NCBI GenBank assembly: GCA_964627605.1
Contig: CAZVGZ010000013.1
Coordinates: 24,286-88,285, forward strand
DNA length: 64,000 nt
Direction: 5' to 3'
Origin: CAZVGZ01 sp964627605
GTDB taxonomy: Bacteria > Latescibacterota > MWCZ01 > CAZVGZ01
In this document: positions 29,550 through 37,614 of the stretch, piece after piece
Numbering within the stretch: the first letter of the stretch is position 1
How the letters are laid out: each line of letters starts with the position of its first letter
Notes under the pieces: model-generated
Told to the model about the DNA's origin: nothing
What the model saw: the letters and a program-made list of their open reading frames with translations, nothing else
The model's database searches: none
Program-made: the position numbers and the translations under genes

Positions 29550-30313
29550 GTGTAAGTAAGGATTTGGACCGGATAAAACAACTGCGTGGAGCTGGGCTGT
29601 TCGTACTGCTCGACCCCGACCGCCACACGGTCGATGAGTTGGCTGCCAGGGCCGCTGCTGCAGAAAGCGCAGGTGCTGATGTCATCCTGGTGGGCTCAAG
29701 CCTTCTCTTGACCGCCACTTTTGATCAGGCGGTCGAGGCGATCAAGAAAGCTACTAGCCTGGCGGTCGTAATATTCCCAGGCAGCGCCGTCCAGATTTCA
29801 CGCCATGCCGACGCAATCCTATTCCTGTCTCTGCTCAGCGGTCGCAACTCGGAAACCCTCATCGGTCAACACGTAAAAGCGGCACCGACCATACACGAGC
29901 ACGGGTTGGAGGCCATCGCCACAGGCTATCTGCTGATCGAATCAGGCACGCTCTCGTCCATTGAGTTTATGAGCGACACAAAGCCGATCCCAAGAAAAAA
30001 ACCTGACATCGCTCTGGCTCACGTCTTGGCGGCGCAATATCTAGGGATGCAGCTCATTTACTTAGAAGCTGGCAGCGGCACCGACCGCCCGGTTCCTGAC
30101 GAGATGATTCGCTACGTATCAGAACACCTCACCGTCCCTCTGATTGTCGGCGGCGGGATTAAAGATGTTGACACCGCAAGAGCTAAAATAGAAGCTGGTG
30201 CCGATTTTGTAGTCGTGGGGAACGTGCTGGAATCTTCGGAAAACACAAGCCTCCTTGCCCAGTTGGCCGACGCTGTCCACAGTGTCAGGCCGCCGACAAC
30301 GAGTGGCGCATGA
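29546..30313 (+). CDS. Geranylgeranylglyceryl phosphate synthase-like prenyltransferase
   Basis: A 255-residue TIM-barrel protein of the GGGPS/PcrB family, which couples a polyprenyl diphosphate to sn-glycerol-1-phosphate. Visible family strands are FVLLDPDRHTVDEL, ADVILVGSSLLL, IFPGSAVQISRHADAILF, IYLEAGSGTDRPVP (phosphate and glycerol site) and IVGGGIKDVDTARAKIEAGA. GTG 29546 overlaps the alaS stop (GTGA). In archaea this enzyme makes membrane lipids. Bacterial members occur in Bacteroidetes and related phyla with less clear roles. No G1P dehydrogenase is in the window. Confidence 0.88.
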   Translation: MSVSKDLDRIKQLRGAGLFVLLDPDRHTVDELAARAAAAESAGADVILVGSSLLLTATFDQAVEAIKKATSLAVVIFPGSAVQISRHADAILFLSLLSGRNSETLIGQHVKAAPTIHEHGLEAIATGYLLIESGTLSSIEFMSDTKPIPRKKPDIALAHVLAAQYLGMQLIYLEAGSGTDRPVPDEMIRYVSEHLTVPLIVGGGIKDVDTARAKIEAGADFVVVGNVLESSENTSLLAQLADAVHSVRPPTTSGA

Positions 30314-31095
30314 TCGACATCCACTGCCACCTTCTTCCTGGTGTGGATGACGGGGCGCAAGACATGGAGATGACTCTGGCCTTGATAGATCAGGGCTTGG
30401 AGCAAGACGTCGATGAGTACGTCCTAACGCCCCACGTCCTCGATGATTTCTCCAAAGAGATTGATGATCGACATCTTGCGGTATTCGATGAGATGATGGA
30501 GGAGATCACAAAGCGCGAGCTTCCAGTGACTTTCCACATCGCCTCTGAGATCATGTTCCAGTTTGAGGTGGCGACAATACAGACGATGACCACATCGACG
30601 TTCGGCAACAACGGCGTCTATTTCCTGATTGAGTTCCCGTTTGCGTTTTTCCCTGAGAAAGCCGAAGAGGTGCTCTTCAATTTCCAGATGGCTGGGATGC
30701 GCCCCATCGTCGCTCACCCTGAGCGCAACGGTGGACTCGCAACGGAGATCTCCAAAATCTACTCAATGGCGTCGAGGGGCATTCTGTTCCAGATAAACGC
30801 TCGCAGTTTGGTCGGCGCAGGTGGGCCACAGGCCAAACGCGTCGCAAAACAGATGATAGCTGACGGCGTCGCAAACTTCGTCTCCTCGGACGCCCATGAC
30901 ACTGTCAACAGGCCTCAGTGCCTCAAAGAGACGTATAAACAAATCTGCGAGTTTACGGATGAAGAGACCGCCCGCCGCCTAACAATTGACAACCCCAGAA
31001 AGGCCATCGCTGGCGAGCGGATCGTCGCTGTCCAGAAGGAGTATGATCCCCTCGAAAGTCTCTGGCAGAGGCTCCGCCGCAAGGTGTGGAAGTAG
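30310..31095 (+). CDS. PHP-domain tyrosine phosphatase-like protein (CpsB/YwqE type)
   Basis: A 261-residue PHP-fold metalloenzyme. Metal ligands are visible in MIDIHCHLLPGVDDGA, the YVLTPHV segment, IVAHPERN and FVSSDAHD, the usual order for CpsB/CapC phosphatases. These dephosphorylate bacterial tyrosine kinases that control polysaccharide export. No kinase or capsule gene is beside it, so the target is unknown. Its ATGA start overlaps the prenyltransferase stop, making an alaS-GGGPS-PHP coupled run. Confidence 0.85.
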   Translation: MIDIHCHLLPGVDDGAQDMEMTLALIDQGLEQDVDEYVLTPHVLDDFSKEIDDRHLAVFDEMMEEITKRELPVTFHIASEIMFQFEVATIQTMTTSTFGNNGVYFLIEFPFAFFPEKAEEVLFNFQMAGMRPIVAHPERNGGLATEISKIYSMASRGILFQINARSLVGAGGPQAKRVAKQMIADGVANFVSSDAHDTVNRPQCLKETYKQICEFTDEETARRLTIDNPRKAIAGERIVAVQKEYDPLESLWQRLRRKVWK

Positions 31096-31148
31096 CCAAT
31101 AGCGCTGTCAGAAGCGACGCACGAAGACTCCCCACATCATCGCCGAAC

Positions 31149-31168
31149 AAAAAAAGACCCAACGGGTC
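31149..31168 (-). terminator. Rho-independent terminator reading leftward
   Basis: The stem GACCC/GGGTC with loop AAC is preceded on the plus strand by seven A, so on the minus strand it is a hairpin followed by T7. All genes immediately around it are on the plus strand, so it would stop antisense transcription, perhaps from the membrane-protein gene at 32995. Confidence 0.5.
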
Positions 31169-31260
31169 ATCAAAACGCATGTTTGAACCGTCTATATAGG
31201 TGAGCGGCCTTCACTGAGGGTCGTAAAGTCGGCCCAAAACCAGTCAACCAGGCGCAACAG

Positions 31261-32406
31261 ATGTCCCGTCGAATACCGCTGATGCTGCTGCTTTTAAGCG
31301 TCTTGACAGGCGCAGCTACCAACCGTCTGTCAATTCTCATCGTGGATGACGACGGCCCAGCGGATTTTTCGACAATTCAAGCCGCCGTAGACGCCGCCCA
31401 ACCAGGCGACACCGTTCTGGTAAAGCCCGGCACTTATCAGGAATCAGTGTTAATCGAAAACAAGACCGACCTGACAGTGCGAGGAACGCATCGCGATTCG
31501 GTGCGGGTGCTGCGCATTGATCAGCAGAGCGGGCAGGTAATGATAGTGTTTGTCAGCAACAGTGAGCGGATCACCATGCAGGACATGCATATCGTGGGGG
31601 CGGGAGTAGCCGACGCCGGGGTGGCGATCAACCTCAGCACGGACATCACTGTTCGCCGGACGCTGATGACAGGAATGGGCGCTTCGTTCGTGTCAGCGGG
31701 AAGGAGTCAGCATTTGAGGATCGTTGACAACAAATTTGTGGTCGGGGCTGAATTCGATCAAGCAGGCCCATCTCCCCCATACCTGGATTTTCTTTAAACG
31801 AGTGATGTGGCGTTCGGCCGCAACCGAGGCGAGTGGTTGTTCCAACCGCCAGAGACTGTGGAGGGAGATGGTAGTAGTCCTGCGCTAAGAATATCGGGCA
31901 GTACGGTTGCTGAACTCATGACTTTTCGTATCTGGGGCAACCGCCTTGGCGACGCGTACGGAGTAACGCTAACCCCGCAAGTGGCGGAGGTAGTGAGCAA
32001 CAGCGGGTACAGGTTTGAGATGCCGAACAATGTATGGGGCGACGCTCAGCATCGCGACCAGTTGAACGTGGACACGGGCACGTCTTGTGGTGGTGTTGTT
32101 GAGATGTTGGTCGATCCGGTCAGGTCAGGTCTGCCCGCTGAACCAACTGGCAGCGAACTGTCGGGTGGCGTATTTCGGGACAATGTCTTCTCCAGCCCCA
32201 ACATCATAGGCATTGCTCAAAACCTTGTTTCGTTGAACGACCGTCCAAACCTCAAACGGCCTCAGCATCTCCGCTACGCGCCTCTGGCCCGAACCACAGC
32301 TCGTATAGGGCGCGGACGAAAATCACAGTGTATGAGATCGCCATCACCGCTCCTCCGATTATTAAGATCACAGCGAAAACCGGACTCCAGAGTCTGGCGG
32401 CGATAG
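31261..32406 (+). pseudogene. Broken secreted parallel beta-helix protein (DUF1565/pectin-lyase-like)
   Basis: A signal peptide (LMLLLLSVLTGAAT) precedes a beta-helix domain with the classic opening FSTIQAAVDAAQPGDTVLVK and PGTYQESVLIENKTDLTVRG, then coils such as SERITMQDMHIVGAGVADAG. TAA at 31795 interrupts the frame, which then stays open and continues with coil-like sequence (LRISGSTVAELMTFRIWGNR, YRFEMPNNVWGDAQHRDQL) to about 32250. Beyond that it overlaps the opposite-strand membrane gene and loses any repeat pattern, so the C-terminus seems lost too. Intact relatives bind or cleave polysaccharides outside the cell. Confidence 0.75.
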
Positions 32407-32995
32407 CCATCGGGTAGTCGAACAAAATCCCCACGAACGGTGCAGCGGCCAATATGGTCTTCGGTCGCGTTTCCATGGAGCTGAAGAGAACAAGCACCAC
32501 CAACGGCACAAAGAACGCCGCATGACCGAATGTGTGGTTGTGGCCCATGCTTATAAGATGAGCTACCGACGGAATCTGAAGCGTTATCTCCAGATCGCGG
32601 TTGTGCTCCTCGTTGATGCGCACCAGAAGGTCCTCGCGAGAGGTCGCCAGTTCGAGTGTTTTTGCCGTGGGATCGACCTCCATCGGCGCAAAGAAATCAA
32701 AAGCGCCCAAGTCCATCACCTCATCGCCTGATGGTTCGACTTTTTCGGTCTTGGTGTTTTCTGTTCCGTATCTGGCCAGCAGGTCTGCGCGGAGGGTCGC
32801 CCAATGAGCATCTATGCTGTCGCGCCTGGCTGGCTCGCCGTGGTAGTGCGCGATCATCGCCCCAACGCCCTGCTCAGTATACGATAAGCGCATCTGCGCC
32901 ATGCTGAGTAGATAGCCCACGCCTATAACCGCCAGATATCCGGTGATCGCGATTCTAGCGCTGATAGGTAGCCTGCCAAGTGTGATGCCAAACAT
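32252..32995 (-). CDS. Membrane protein with HYHG motif, family not identified
   Basis: A 247-residue protein starting at ATG 32995 behind AAGGAG. One N-terminal helix (IAITGYLAVIGVGYLLSMAQ) is followed by a soluble segment of about 100 residues containing AMIAHYHGEPARRDS and the NEEHNRDLEI stretch. Then come about four helices (HAAFFVPLVVLVLFSS, then two central spans, then PVFAVILIIGGAVMAISYTV). The histidines in HYHG and MGHNHTFGH could bind haem or a metal. I recall similar proteins near respiratory genes but cannot name the family. Confidence 0.7.
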   Translation of the reverse strand: MFGITLGRLPISARIAITGYLAVIGVGYLLSMAQMRLSYTEQGVGAMIAHYHGEPARRDSIDAHWATLRADLLARYGTENTKTEKVEPSGDEVMDLGAFDFFAPMEVDPTAKTLELATSREDLLVRINEEHNRDLEITLQIPSVAHLISMGHNHTFGHAAFFVPLVVLVLFSSMETRPKTILAAAPFVGILFDYPMAIAARLWSPVFAVILIIGGAVMAISYTVIFVRALYELWFGPEARSGDAEAV

Positions 32996-33007
32996 GCCGT
33001 TCTCCTT

Positions 33008-33154
33008 TTGGTTCTAGTTAAAACCGAGCCCGCGTACCCGAAGGCTGTGTCAGTAGCACGCCTCGGCGTGAAGAACGCCCTCAAAGGTAAATACGTCAAG
33101 GAGATCAACGTCGCCGCACTTGTCGGCTGGGTGACCGATGGGCTATTATGGTAG
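33008..33154 (+). pseudogene. Possible C-terminal remnant of a lost gene
   Basis: An open stretch ending TAG at 33152-33154 encodes about 48 residues, including PKAVSVARLGVKNALKGKY and INVAALVGWVTDGLLW. It reads like the end of a real protein but has no proper start. It fills the gap between the divergent membrane-protein and Gfo/Idh genes. I do not recognise the family. Confidence 0.3.
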
Positions 33155-33207
33155 GACCGCAAACGTGGGTGTTAAAGGCGGTCTGCCTACAAATGAGGAG
33201 AGACAAG

Positions 33208-34227
33208 ATGCTTCGAGTTGGATTGGTAGGGGCTGGATGGGTAGCAGGAGAGCATTTTCAGGCATATCTAAACAACCCGGAAACCAAAATAGCGGCTATC
33301 GCTGTCAGAAGGCCAGAGACTGCCCAAGAGCATATGGATACGTTCGGGTTCTCCGCTGAGGTCTTTACGGACTACCAGAAGATGCTCGACGAGTGCGGAC
33401 TGGATGTGGTTTCGATCTGTACGCCGCCCAATGTCCACGCCGAACAGACAATTCAGGCAGCCGAAGCTGGGTGTCATATGGTAATAGAGAAGGCCGTCGC
33501 GCTCAATATGGATGAGATGAATCAGATGCGTAAGGCGGTGAACGACGCCGGTGTCAAGACGATTGTGAGTTTCGTGCTGCGCTGGAACTCGCTGTTTGAG
33601 ACCATTAGATCGCTACTTGCTGCCCAGGCGATTGGGCGAGTGTTTTACAGCGAAGTGGACTACTACCACGGCATCGGTCCATGGTATGGGCAGTACAGCT
33701 GGAACATAAAAAAAGAGATTGGCGGAAGCTCGTTTCTATCTGCCGGATGCCACGCGGTGGATGCTCTGAGGTGGTTCACCGGGAGCGAGGCAACGGAGGT
33801 CACGGCGTATTCGACCCACAGCAACAACCCGGACTTCGGGATGGAGTACGACCCGACCTTGGTGGCGCTGATAAAACTTGCGGACGGCTCCATCGGCAAA
33901 GTGGCGAGTTCCCTGGAGTGTGTGCAGCCATACCACTTCCCCATCAGGTTGTGCGGTGATGGCGGCTCTATTCTGAACAATAAGTTTTTTTCCAAATCGC
34001 TGATGCCAGGGCAGACAGATATGGCAGAAATCCCGTCGATTTTGCCAGATTCAGGCGACGTGAGCCACCACCCGTTCCAAGGGCAAATCGACCACTTTGT
34101 TGAGTGCATACTCACCGACACCGAATCGCACTGCAACTTAGAAGACGCCGCCAAAACCCACGAGATATGCTTTGCCGCCGAGACTTCGGCGCAAGAAGGA
34201 CAGCCCGTCCCACTGCCGCTTTCTTGA
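33208..34227 (+). CDS. Gfo/Idh/MocA family oxidoreductase
   Basis: A 339-residue NAD(P)-dependent oxidoreductase. ATG 33208 is used because GAGGAGAGACAAG stands before it and the Rossmann motif VGLVGAGWVAGEHF begins at once. The strand DVVSICTPPNVHAEQ and the EKAVALNMDE motif (EKP-type lysine as EKA) mark the family; the usual EKP lysine is retained at K of IEKAVAL. The C-terminal domain has SFLSAGCHAVDALRWF with the catalytic-type HxxD histidine. Substrates are usually sugars or cyclitols. It heads a run with two amidohydrolase-like genes. Confidence 0.88.
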   Translation: MLRVGLVGAGWVAGEHFQAYLNNPETKIAAIAVRRPETAQEHMDTFGFSAEVFTDYQKMLDECGLDVVSICTPPNVHAEQTIQAAEAGCHMVIEKAVALNMDEMNQMRKAVNDAGVKTIVSFVLRWNSLFETIRSLLAAQAIGRVFYSEVDYYHGIGPWYGQYSWNIKKEIGGSSFLSAGCHAVDALRWFTGSEATEVTAYSTHSNNPDFGMEYDPTLVALIKLADGSIGKVASSLECVQPYHFPIRLCGDGGSILNNKFFSKSLMPGQTDMAEIPSILPDSGDVSHHPFQGQIDHFVECILTDTESHCNLEDAAKTHEICFAAETSAQEGQPVPLPLS

Positions 34228-34282
34228 TCGCGACCGCTTAGCCATCTGGAGTTCTGTCCAGTCAGAAGGACGCATTTGAGAT

Positions 34283-35047
34283 ATGGGTGTCGATCTAGAC
34301 CAGAGCATATCGCCGCCAGGGCCGGTTTTTGACGGTAACGTGGTAGTTGGACGCAGGCACAACGAACGCCAGGAGCTATCTACAACTGACGACCTGCTGC
34401 GCTCAATGGATCGGTGCGGGATTGAGCGCGCCCTTGCATACCACCATCACGCCGTGGCGTTCGACCCCAACGAGGGCAACCAGCTTCTTCTTGAGATGAT
34501 CGAAGATGAGCCGCGCATCACCCCTCAGTTCGCTGTTCACCTCTCCGCTGAGCGCGATGTGGAGAGTTTTGCGAACGGTGTCAACACTGCGGGTGTTCGC
34601 AGCCTGCGGGTCCAACCGAAGGACCACCTGTACCCGCTGACGCCATGGGTGATTGAGCGGTGGGCTGAGTGGCTAACCGAACAGTCGCTGGCGATATGGG
34701 TGCCCATGGACCAGACGGACGCCAGGGACATCCACGACACAGCATCCGCGTTCCCTCATATGCGGTTCGTACTCGTTGGCGGCCACTACTCACACCATTC
34801 TGTTCTTCTGCCGCTGCTGCGTACATGCTCAAACCTGTATGTCGATCTCTCTCGCTACGATGTCCCGGACGGGGTCTGGGACCTTTGCCAGATCACCGGG
34901 AGCGGCCGCCTTCTCTACGGGTCAGACTGGCCGTCGCTCGATCCTGCGCCCTATATCTGGTATCTGGCACGCTGCGGACTATCTGACGAAGAGTGTCGGT
35001 GGATTCTGTGCGGCAACCTGTGCGAACTGCTCGGAGAGACGCTGTGA
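34283..35047 (+). CDS. Amidohydrolase-related TIM-barrel protein without N-terminal HxH
   Basis: A 254-residue amidohydro_2-type protein. The place where metal-dependent members have DxHxH reads FDGNVVVGRRHNE, so the first metal pair is missing. Later strands are normal: TPQFAVHLSAER, VRSLRVQPKDHL, FVLVGGHYSHH and LLYGSDWPSLDP, the last holding the Asp of the active site. It could be a metal-free hydrolase or lyase. The stop overlaps the GTG start of the next, canonical amidohydrolase, so the two proteins are probably made together. Confidence 0.7.
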   Translation: MGVDLDQSISPPGPVFDGNVVVGRRHNERQELSTTDDLLRSMDRCGIERALAYHHHAVAFDPNEGNQLLLEMIEDEPRITPQFAVHLSAERDVESFANGVNTAGVRSLRVQPKDHLYPLTPWVIERWAEWLTEQSLAIWVPMDQTDARDIHDTASAFPHMRFVLVGGHYSHHSVLLPLLRTCSNLYVDLSRYDVPDGVWDLCQITGSGRLLYGSDWPSLDPAPYIWYLARCGLSDEECRWILCGNLCELLGETL

Positions 35048-35796
35048 ACGCAAGGTTGATCGACTTTCACGGTCACGCCGGGTCGTGGCCCCAGTATGGG
35101 ATGCACGACGATGCTGACCGGATGCTTAAGATGATGGATCTGGCGAGTGTGGACAGATCGTGCCTGTTCAATGTTTTTGACGGCGACGCCCGCCGGGGAA
35201 ACGACCGGACCGCCGGTATCATCAGCCATGCGCCTGAAAGATTCATCGGATTTGCGTTTGTGACACCGCACTATCCTGAAGAGTGCCGTGACGAGCTTAC
35301 AAGGTGTTTTGACGAACTAGGGTTCTTGGCGATCAAGATATATCCGCCATACACAAACTATCCGGTCACACACGAAGTGTGGGCACCTGTTTTTGAGTTC
35401 GCCGACTCCAGAGGGTTGGCTGTCATCTCCCATACCTGGGGTGGCGACTCAAAGTGCGGACCAAAATTGTTCGCGCAGGCAGCGCGTCACTACCCCAACG
35501 TCCAGTGGGTGCTCGGCCACTCCGGGGGTGCAGCGGTTGGACGCAAAGAGGCTGTCGAGGCTGCGCAGTCGGTCCCTTCGTTATACCTGGAGATATGCTC
35601 GTCCTACAGGGAGATAGGAAGTATTGAGGATATGGTTGATGGGGTCGGCGCAGACAGGGTTCTCTTCGGTTCCGACATACCGCTAATCGAACCGCGTCTG
35701 CATCTGGCAAGAGTGCTGCTGGCGGATATCTCTGACGATGAGAAGTGGATGATATTGGGGCGAAACGCGATCAAACTGCTGGGACTTGTGGAATGA
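35044..35796 (+). CDS. Amidohydrolase (amidohydro_2 family)
   Basis: A 250-residue TIM-barrel hydrolase. The metal-ligand pair is in LIDFHGHAGSWPQ near residue 9. Other strands are FIGFAFVTPHYPEEC, FLAIKIYPPYTNYPV, LAVISHTWGGDS (histidine), WVLGHSGGAAVGR and RVLFGSDIPLIEPR (Asp). GTG 35044 overlaps the previous stop. The paralogous partner upstream lacks the HxH, so this one may be the active subunit. Its stop overlaps an ATGA start of a third gene that is cut off by the AT-rich island. Confidence 0.82.
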   Translation: MNARLIDFHGHAGSWPQYGMHDDADRMLKMMDLASVDRSCLFNVFDGDARRGNDRTAGIISHAPERFIGFAFVTPHYPEECRDELTRCFDELGFLAIKIYPPYTNYPVTHEVWAPVFEFADSRGLAVISHTWGGDSKCGPKLFAQAARHYPNVQWVLGHSGGAAVGRKEAVEAAQSVPSLYLEICSSYREIGSIEDMVDGVGADRVLFGSDIPLIEPRLHLARVLLADISDDEKWMILGRNAIKLLGLVE

Positions 35797-35945
35797 ACGT
35801 GCCAATAGTTCTGGCAGTTGGGAGTGTGACAGAGTACCGGGAAACAACAACAATTCCATATTTAACCTTCACGTTCCAATTCAAATTAGATAAAAAAGGA
35901 AATCTGATTGATGGAGAGTATGGGGATTTTGACATTAAATATTAA
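35793..35945 (+). pseudogene. Third operon gene truncated and fused to AT-rich island sequence
   Basis: ATG 35793 overlaps the amidohydrolase stop (ATGA) and encodes NVPIVLAVGSVTEYR with host-like codon use. From about 35838 the frame enters the AT-rich island and continues TIPYLTFTFQFKLDKKGN to TAA 35945 with entirely different base composition. So the original gene is lost after about 15 codons. The second half looks like the natural C-terminus of a foreign protein. Confidence 0.5.
35838..35852 (+). repeat. Left terminal inverted repeat of the AT-rich island
   Basis: CGGGAAACAACAACA, a perfect inverted copy of 36412-36426. Composition changes directly inside it. Confidence 0.6.
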
Positions 35946-35979
35946 GAATGACCTAATTATTTTAATTTATTCTAATTAG

Positions 35980-36376
35980 TTAGAAGACTCTCAATATTTT
36001 TTTACAATTAATAGGACTTGATACTGTATCAAAAACTAAATTACTAATCCCTGTCCCTGTTAAATATACATTCCCATAATTTAATACTCTACCTAGAACT
36101 CCTTGTTTTATTTCAACTGTTTCAACTTTCGTCAAAAATAATTCTTCGGTATTTCTTGAAATAATACCTACTTTCTTGATACCTCTATATGGTAGTTACT
36201 CCCTGTTCAGTAAATATAATTTTTAATATACAATACACTCCAAATAGTGTTGGAATAAAAAATAAAAATAAACCTCCGATACATAATATTATTGGGGATA
36301 TCCATTTTATCCAGTGATAAGAAAATTGATATTCAACTTTCTTATCACCACTAAGTGTTTGTTCTATATATCCCAT
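35980..36376 (-). pseudogene. Frameshifted bacterial PH-domain (bPH2/DUF304) membrane protein
   Basis: ATG 36376 lies behind AGGAG. It encodes two membrane helices (KWISPIILCIGGLFLFFIPT and TLFGVYCILKIIF) and then FTEQGVTTI before TAG 36185. One base out of frame the sequence goes on as RGIKKVGIISRNTEELFLTK, VETVEIKQGVLGRVLNYG and NVYLTGTGISNLVF to TAA 35980. This is the bPH2 pattern (TNKRxxxKxGxISRxxxEL then LGRxLxYGxxxxxGTG). Together the pieces make a protein of about 130 residues. Codon use is that of an AT-rich genome, and the gene lies wholly inside the island. Confidence 0.7.
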
Positions 36377-36411
36377 ATGAATCTCCTAATTTTATATATT
36401 TATTTTGAATG

Positions 36412-36426
36412 TGTTGTTGTTTCCCG
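36412..36426 (-). repeat. Right terminal inverted repeat of the AT-rich island
   Basis: TGTTGTTGTTTCCCG, the exact reverse complement of 35838-35852. Confidence 0.6.
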
Positions 36427-36463
36427 TCATTCTACACGTCATCGGATAGGTTGCGATTCTCTC

Positions 36464-36485
36464 AAAAAAAGACCGCCCTGCGGTC
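36464..36485 (-). terminator. Rho-independent terminator of the S24-type regulator
   Basis: On the minus strand GACCGC, loop AGG, GCGGTC is followed by T7. It lies 33 bases after the regulator's stop codon and is the natural end of that transcript. Confidence 0.8.
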
Positions 36486-36517
36486 ACCATCTCCTCCTTC
36501 TCAACCGCGCTAAGTGT

Positions 36518-37312
36518 TTAGCGCGTTGGGCGACGGTGCCCCTGCGCCAGCATCGCCCAGCGCCCGATTACCACACCCACCACGCATTCTGGCTCGTCCT
36601 TCGCGATGGCCTGAGGATAACTGTTTTCTGCGGCGGTGTGCGGAACCAAGATCGCTCCGTCGCCAGCCTCCAGATACTCATACACCTCATATTTTTCGTC
36701 GGTGTGCGTTACAACCAGGTCGTCGTTGGTTGGCTCCAGACTGCCGTCAACAATAACAGTATCGCTCTCGTTCAGCGACGATTTGCCGCTGTCATTGCTG
36801 TCTTTGGCAACGCGAAACGCAACGATCCGCCTTCCCCGCCCCGCCGTCCGCTCCTCATTGGCACGCCTGATGGATACAACCCCATATTTGCCGACAGGTA
36901 TGGGGATTCCCGGTGGTTGACGCGATTGGCTCGGATCATATGCCGGACCGGGCACATCGCCTAACAGTGGCACTCGAAGCGACTGCGGCCCGGCGGACGG
37001 CGTCTCTAAAAACTGTGCATCTGAACCGATCAGATCCCGTGTGACTTTCGGAACCCGACCGACCGCCGCCACCCTTAACCACACCTCGCGGTCAATGGGC
37101 TTGTCAGGCCGCTTGCGCTCAAGATGTTGGGCGATCCTGAGAAGAGTGTCGTTGCGCGGCACCTCACCGTGATAGGCGACGCGACGAACGGTTTCGTAGA
37201 CCATCCCGCAATCCTTGACGAAATCCACAAGGGAGTTTCCGCCAGGGTACCTCTCGGCAACGCATTCCGAGATCAGTTTGGCTAAGATAGGGCTGTGGTG
37301 TCTAGCAGGCAT
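36518..37312 (-). CDS. HTH regulator with S24 (LexA/CI-like) C-terminal domain
   Basis: A 264-residue protein from ATG 37312; the frame is open to 37348. The N-terminal part (about 1-90) is helical with an HTH-like stretch VKDCGMVYETVRRVAYHGE and NDTLLRIAQHLERK. From about residue 115 an S24-like domain begins (LRVPLLGDVPGPAYDP), then AFRVAKDSNDSGKSSLNESD and TVIVDGSLEPTNDDLVV. The Ser of LexA's GDSM appears as KDSNDS. The cleavage-site Ala-Gly and the catalytic Lys are not evident, so self-cleavage is doubtful. It may be a phage-type or stress repressor and ends in a clear terminator. Confidence 0.7.
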   Translation of the reverse strand: MPARHHSPILAKLISECVAERYPGGNSLVDFVKDCGMVYETVRRVAYHGEVPRNDTLLRIAQHLERKRPDKPIDREVWLRVAAVGRVPKVTRDLIGSDAQFLETPSAGPQSLRVPLLGDVPGPAYDPSQSRQPPGIPIPVGKYGVVSIRRANEERTAGRGRRIVAFRVAKDSNDSGKSSLNESDTVIVDGSLEPTNDDLVVTHTDEKYEVYEYLEAGDGAILVPHTAAENSYPQAIAKDEPECVVGVVIGRWAMLAQGHRRPTR

Positions 37313-37329
37313 ACACACAAAGCTACACA

Positions 37330-37398
37330 CTGTAACTTGTCGCGTCAATAATGGCTGCTGCCCAAGAAACAGTTTCTACTCGAGTTTTTCTGTTACAG
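37330..37398. promoter_or_regulatory. Inverted CTGTAAC/GTTACAG sites upstream of the regulator
   Basis: CTGTAAC at 37330-37336 and the 9-base palindrome CTGTTACAG at 37390-37398 are inverted copies, 53 bases apart, directly upstream of the S24-type regulator and before the divergent transporter gene. They are candidate operators for autoregulation. Confidence 0.3.
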
Positions 37399-37614
37399 AC
37401 GACGGAACCTACCAAACCCTGACAAAGAGCGGCTCCAGCGGTCTGCAAAATTCCAGCGTCAAAGATGCCACTATCGCCGTATTGATGACACACTTTGGTG
37501 TGTGCCGAACTATTTCCGATTCTGTACTACACAGGCGCTGATTGACTGACCATGATCTGTCGGCTATGCTAACACGCGGCCCTGTCTCTTACCGACCTTT
37601 CCACAGGTTCCTCT

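Larger units (their letters stand above)
35838..36426. mobile_element. AT-rich 589-bp island bounded by 15-bp inverted repeats
   Basis: Base composition falls abruptly to roughly 30 percent GC between 35838 and 36426, against well over 50 percent around it. The two ends carry perfect 15-base inverted copies of CGGGAAACAACAACA. Inside are the tail of a foreign plus-strand coding frame and a convergent, frameshifted PH-domain gene. No transposase is present and I see no target-site duplication. It resembles a non-autonomous insertion or a captured foreign fragment. A chimera from assembly or whole-genome amplification cannot be excluded. Confidence 0.55.

Noticed and set aside
35838..36426. Integron cassette with attC sites
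   Set aside because: The inverted ends lack the GTTRRRY/RYYYAAC core sites, there is no integrase, and the ends are identical rather than attC-like.
35838..36426. Complete insertion sequence
   Set aside because: No transposase frame on either strand and no target-site duplication.
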